Shown here: piece after piece, positions 61,702 to 64,000 of the stretch | Layout of the letters: every line of letters starts with the position of its first letter | Numbering within the stretch: the stretch's first letter is position 1 | Notes under the pieces: model-generated | The model's input: the letters and a program-made list of their open reading frames with translations, nothing else | Told to the model about the DNA's origin: nothing | Database searches by the model: none | Position numbers and translations under genes: made by a program | NCBI RefSeq assembly: GCF_003589595.1 | Contig: NW_020656077.1 | Location: forward strand, 3,444,782 to 3,508,781 | DNA from: Hyposmocoma kahamanoa | Lineage: Eukaryota; Arthropoda; Insecta; Lepidoptera; Cosmopterigidae | Length of the DNA: 64,000 nucleotides | Reading direction: 5' to 3'

Positions 61702-62990
61702 TCTTTATTTTCTCACCACAATACATTACAGTGATAATAATAAAAGTGCAAACTATACCATGATAAACATTATTGTGGGAGACTGATGCCTAAACCGGCT
61801 CACAGCCTGTATTTCAGGTCACCAGGTCTCTAACCCTCGGAATACATTTCTATGGGTAACATTAACGCAATAACTATACGCTATACTCAATGCGGCATGA
61901 GTGAGATAAATACTATTTCAAAATTAAGTAATTTAAGTTTAAGAACTTAAAATATAGAATTTATACATAAAAGTCTAGAATCTAAGAGTTAATAGGGTTA
62001 GTGCTTTGAGCGCGCGCGAATGTTGTGAGTGTGTGCGCGCGCGCATGTGTGTGGTGTGGTGTGTATGAGTGTGTGTGTGTGTGTATGTGTGGCTGTGTGA
62101 AAGATGTTACACTATGTATTTGTACATTTTCTTTGTTTTGTTTTTTGTACCTCAGTTCATTAACAATTCAAAAGATTACACATTGTAATAAATAGGAGCA
62201 GCAAGTAGCATCTGAAGGCGCCCTAACATATTATTATTAAAAAGTAGCAATATTGCCTATATATACCTTGTTTAAAGAACACTATACCGTGGTTGTACGA
62301 AGAGTTAAATAGGAATGACAAATTCCAGATCGACGCGTTCAAATTATGGCTGCTCTGGAAGGCGCGAGGTGATTCAGGTCTTGAACGCCTTACGGATCGC
62401 GTAATGCATATCGCCGAGTTTTGCATGGCGTCTATTGCGTCGCGGGAGGGGTTTCGGCTAGTACACGATCAGCTGGATTGCCCCAACGTGTGCTTCTGGT
62501 ACATACCGCGATTTATGCGCGGGCACGACGAGAACCAGCAGTGGTGGGAGTTGATGCATAAGGTATGTTGGCTTGTTTTGTAGTTTCTCTGGACCACTAC
62601 TATCAATGTAAATTATCATTATTAGTAGTGAAATATACACATAGATAGTTGTTAACTTCTGCTACGAGAATAAATTTTTGAAAACACAAATTCGGTGTTC
62701 GAAGAATATATACATAAGTATATCTAGTCCTTACAAACACAGTGGAAGAGAATCCTACTTCAAAATATCTAATTACTTACTTGCAGATTACTCCAAAAAT
62801 TAAGGAGTTATTGACACTAAGTTCTCAACTGATGGTGGCATACTCGCCCGTACGAGAGTACAAGAATTTCTTTCGGCTGGCGTTCACGTTCCATCCGCTG
62901 TTGGAAGAATGGCAGGTCATTAATATGCTGGACGCCGTCGAACTGTGCGGTGAGCAAGTCACATCGACCATGATCCACGACGACAAGTGA
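47116..62990 (+). CDS. Acidic amino acid decarboxylase, CSAD/GADL1/black group (PLP group II)
   Basis: Cytosolic pyridoxal-phosphate enzyme; relatives decarboxylate cysteine sulfinate (hypotaurine/taurine) or aspartate (beta-alanine for cuticle tanning). Exons 47116..47223, 49117..49298, 53535..53757, 54262..54513, 60126..60190, 61325..61514, 62329..62562, 62787..62990, GT-AG and in phase, 1458 nt, 485 residues (human CSAD 493). Visible: H173 (FTSKDSHYSIMK, PLP stacking), D255 (LHVDACWGGS, pyridine N), Schiff-base K287 ([11 protein letters not shown]), catalytic-loop Y328 ([17 protein letters not shown]), carboxylate Arg R448 (NFFRL). NTSQYTFEVAP resembles CSAD more than the NPSVYT-type ADC/black sequence I recall. 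Odd: [13 protein letters not shown] where relatives have HPRFFNQLFSGLD, and a diverged C-terminus ([10 protein letters not shown] for GSMMIGYQP). Substrate is therefore uncertain. Exon 2 starts after GATAAG, because the alternative CTTAG acceptor breaks the frame. The first AATAAA after the stop lies inside the MITE at 63.2-63.8 kb. Confidence 0.93.
47832..48578. mobile_element. Tc1/mariner-type MITE (TA target) containing a tRNA-like element
   Basis: Ends CAGGGTGTAATCGTGTGCCC and the inverse GACTACACCCTG. Inverted similarity continues for about 100 bp ('gatatcaaaaacctttaaac' and 'ctaaaggtttttgatatc'). TA on both sides. A block of about 90 bp ('attattaatacaaagatcga') occurs directly repeated at 47950-48040 and 48300-48390 around the tRNA-like segment. 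Lies in intron 1 of the decarboxylase gene. Confidence 0.85.
48045..48122 (-). repeat. tRNA-like SINE head
   Basis: Minus strand reads TGTGGCTTAGTTGGTATAGC (A box) and GGTTCGCATCC (B box) at normal spacing. The body shared with 24.7-24.8 kb includes 'gtagcgccatctatgagaaa'. The anticodon arm differs from that copy. Not a functional tRNA by my reading. Confidence 0.65.
49299..52150. other. Intron 2 of the decarboxylase, first part
   Basis: AT-rich, no gene recognised. A tRNA-like segment with B box GGTTCGAATCGC lies at 50880-50955 (minus). A frame at 50550-50846 (minus) has no recognisable domain. Confidence 0.5.
50880..50955 (-). repeat. tRNA-like segment
   Basis: Minus strand begins GGCACGAAGCCGTAGTAGCC and contains GTGGGTTCGAATCGCACTT, a TpsiC arm with a closing stem. 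The D and anticodon arms are poor, so this is most likely a SINE head or tRNA pseudogene. Confidence 0.5.
52150..53095 (+). mobile_element. CR1/jockey-like non-LTR retrotransposon, 3' part
   Basis: Plus-strand frames cover the C-terminal end of a reverse transcriptase: [40 protein letters not shown] and GILMWGK, then (frameshift near 52500) [17 protein letters not shown] and [22 protein letters not shown] at 52702-52704 precedes [20 protein letters not shown] and [20 protein letters not shown]. The 3' end has the same 'gcaatacctagagttccttg' to 'cgagcagtag' block seen at 36.1 kb and 63.9 kb, closing with 'aataatctttgactttgact'. The catalytic palm is missing; the copy is dead. It lies in intron 2 of the decarboxylase gene. 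Confidence 0.85.
54670..55270 (+). repeat. Family C repeat interrupted by other repeat sequence
   Basis: The 54670-54790 part ('gtcaccctgagacctaagtt', 'tctgtaatttcgccagc') and the 55140-55270 part ('cttggcggcagaaataagc', 'cccggacgaactctttcac') are two halves of a family C element in inverse orientation to the 15.4 kb copy. Between them lie an inverse family D copy (54913-55075) and unclassified sequence. Confidence 0.6.
55405..55880 (-). repeat. hAT-type MITE family A, diverged copy
   Basis: Matches family A on the minus strand: 'gagacgaaataagggccat', 'attccaaaaaatattctgt', 'caaagctcaagtta' and 'ttaaatgacatttcgt' in order. The terminal CATCGAG sequence is not recognisable. Intron 4 of the decarboxylase gene. 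Confidence 0.75.
56537..59450 (-). mobile_element. RTE-clade non-LTR retrotransposon, near full length, dead
   Basis: Minus strand, 5' to 3': endonuclease pieces [16 protein letters not shown] (59.2 kb), [13 protein letters not shown] (58.8 kb) and [20 protein letters not shown] with [10 protein letters not shown] (58.7-58.6 kb). Linker [24 protein letters not shown] at 58.3 kb (observed IYTVG). Reverse transcriptase [31 protein letters not shown], then degenerate FVDYKKAFD near 57.43 kb. The YADD segment is lost. The C-terminal part reads [20 protein letters not shown] and [19 protein letters not shown]. The 3' end has the RTE terminal phrase and a TGATGATGATG tail (56537-56552 on plus as 'atcatcatcatcat'). 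Several frameshifts. Intron 4 of the decarboxylase. Confidence 0.88.
57149..57272 (-). mobile_element. Small retroposed insertion within the RTE element
   Basis: About 120 bp with a T run at the plus-strand left end (a poly-A tail on minus), a 'cccctgagcccagggagact' hairpin-like core and a GC-rich right end. It is flanked by TCCTTTCTAGTC on both sides, a 12-bp target duplication. It interrupts the RTE reverse transcriptase. Possibly the 3' end of a LINE or a SINE. Confidence 0.8.
59518..59644. repeat. Hairpin MITE-like element
   Basis: Arms 'agggttagcacaataggaaa' to 'gcgaaagcgacata' and the opposing 'tatgtcgctctcgctcagtc' to 'atcgtgctagccct', about 42 bp each, imperfect. Confidence 0.75.
59639..59704. 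repeat. Tandem duplication, about 32 bp
   Basis: 'ccctcctggtctctactcag' plus 'tgaagagcaatg' is repeated once immediately, with a 2-base insertion in the second unit. Confidence 0.9.
60191..61324. other. Intron 5 of the decarboxylase
   Basis: AT-rich with a family C scrap at 60660-60725 ('caccgccactacgcctgtcg'). Nothing coding recognised. Confidence 0.6.
61660..61960 (-). repeat. (TAA)n tract and adjoining reversed LINE 3' end
   Basis: A clean TAA microsatellite at about 61665-61700, followed by 'attctttattttctcacc' and 'ctcacagcctgtatttcagg', which look like a reversed LINE 3' untranslated region. No coding portion. Confidence 0.5.
62008..62100. repeat. GT/GC purine-pyrimidine microsatellite
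   Basis: Alternating gcgcgcgcg and gtgtgtgtg tracts over about 90 bp in intron 6 of the decarboxylase. Alternating purine-pyrimidine sequence of this kind can adopt Z-DNA. Confidence 0.9.
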
Positions 62991-63236
62991 CTTAAGACGG
63001 ACTAGATCAGAGCCGGAAATTTGCTTTTGATTCAGGCATTCAGTACAACTATTTTTCTTAATATCTCTCGGCTATCTTAGTAATCTTAGTCTATGGCTGT
63101 TCGTTTGTGGTCTGAATTCTATAAGTTGCGCTTTGCTCGCTGCAGACCGGACGCACTCAATTGACTGGCAAGTAAAGTAGCTAAGTGCTACGCTTTATTC
63201 TGGTTGTTATGTTCTGAATGCCAGATAATATTATAT

Positions 63237-63840
63237 AGAGCGTTTTTTTTAAATGGACAGTATAGGGAAATCCGAAACCATAGAAGATGCAAAATTGTCT
63301 TAGGAACCATTATTTTTTTTGTGAAAACAATTTTAGCATATTCAATGTTTTGGTCCAGTGTGGGTTGTCCATAAAAATGAATAAAAGCGATCAAAAATTT
63401 TTTTAGTGTATTTATGTGTATTTTTTTAGTAGTTAGTCATGACGGGATCATTTCATTGTATGGGACAAAAAATCTGGACGGCAGAAGTTGGTCATATTTC
63501 ATAAAATAGTTTTTCATATAAAATGATTAAAATTTACTTATTTTTTTAATGCTAATAGAGTCGAGTTTCTTATAAGGATGATCGTTGTATGATATTCATT
63601 GTATCGGAAGAAAAAATTGGAACAGCAGAAGTTGGTCAAATATAATTAAAAAGAAATTTTATACAAAATGAGTAACATTTTATTACGCTAAATTGTTTTC
63701 ACAAAAACAATTTTCATTTAATAATAATATAATAAAAATATTATAATAAAAATACTTAATGGTTCCTTGTATCTTGGCAAATTCCTTGTATCTTCTATGG
63801 TTTCCGATTTCCCTGTACTGTCCCATTCAAAAAGCACTCT
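63237..63840. mobile_element. MITE with ~57-bp terminal inverted repeats
   Basis: Left end 'agagcgttttttttaaatgg', then 'acagtatagggaaatccgaa' and 'accatagaagatgcaa'; the right end is its inverse ('cttctatggtttccgatttc', 'tgtactgtcccattc', 'aaaaagcactct'). Preceded by TATAT and followed by GTATAT, consistent with a TA target. Non-coding. It starts 247 bp after the decarboxylase stop codon and contains an AATAAA at 63380-63385 in the gene's sense. Confidence 0.85.
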
Positions 63841-63917
63841 GTATATAAAAAAATAGCCATAAATGTAGATTAACACTATCTGTTACAAAATGTACTATGT
63901 ATCTGTACAAATGTTTA

Positions 63918-64000
63918 TTGTCAAAGAGCAACTCTTAAAGTTTTTTGCTGATTCTTCTCAGGATAATTTGCCTTACGAATGAGCAATAGAGTTTATTCAA
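63918..64000 (+). repeat. CR1/jockey-like LINE 3' end, running off the window
   Basis: 'aaagagcaactcttaaagtt', 'ttgctgattcttctcagg' and 'cttacgaatgagcaatagag' match the LINE 3' ends at 36.1 and 52.97 kb. Confidence 0.75.

Overview
The window looks like an AT-rich insect nuclear genome, most probably a moth or butterfly. The evidence is GT-AG introns interrupting conserved animal genes, a dense load of small DNA transposons, an RTE-type and other non-LTR retrotransposons, Dong-like LINE debris sitting in TAA microsatellites, and repeat tails familiar from Lepidoptera. The order is inferred from repeat style and was not tested by a search. One 100-base run of N (38073-38172) marks an assembly gap.

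Layout. (1) 1-8.8 kb: a minisatellite at the left edge, then the first two exons of a second guanine deaminase-like gene (minus strand), separated by a 5.8 kb intron full of inverted transposon debris. (2) 8.8-17 kb: dead mariner and DUF4817-type transposases and hAT-type MITEs. (3) 17.1-29.25 kb: a complete eight-exon guanine deaminase gene (minus strand, 448 aa) with all metal ligands. (4) 29.4-41 kb: gene-poor, with a hAT element carrying another hAT MITE inside it, hairpins, an exon-like open segment near 35.4 kb that I cannot name, and Dong/R4-like LINE pieces in TAA repeats around the gap. (5) 41.0-46.1 kb: a two-exon soluble (type 10) adenylyl cyclase, minus strand, 1665 aa, with 94% of the coding sequence in one exon. 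(6) 47.1-63.0 kb: an eight-exon PLP-dependent acidic amino acid decarboxylase of the CSAD/GADL1/black group, plus strand, 485 aa, whose introns hold a CR1/jockey-like LINE, an RTE element and several MITEs.

The cyclase and decarboxylase are divergently transcribed from a shared gap of about 1.0 kb that holds two CRE-like octamers. The guanine deaminase (purine catabolism), the bicarbonate-responsive cyclase (cAMP signalling) and the decarboxylase (taurine/hypotaurine or beta-alanine synthesis) have no obvious common pathway; this is an ordinary eukaryotic neighbourhood, not an operon. I found no prokaryote-style system, CRISPR array or viral gene. The most unusual signals are the degenerate guanine deaminase twin, the almost intronless cyclase, and several nested transposon insertions whose target-site duplications can be read directly.
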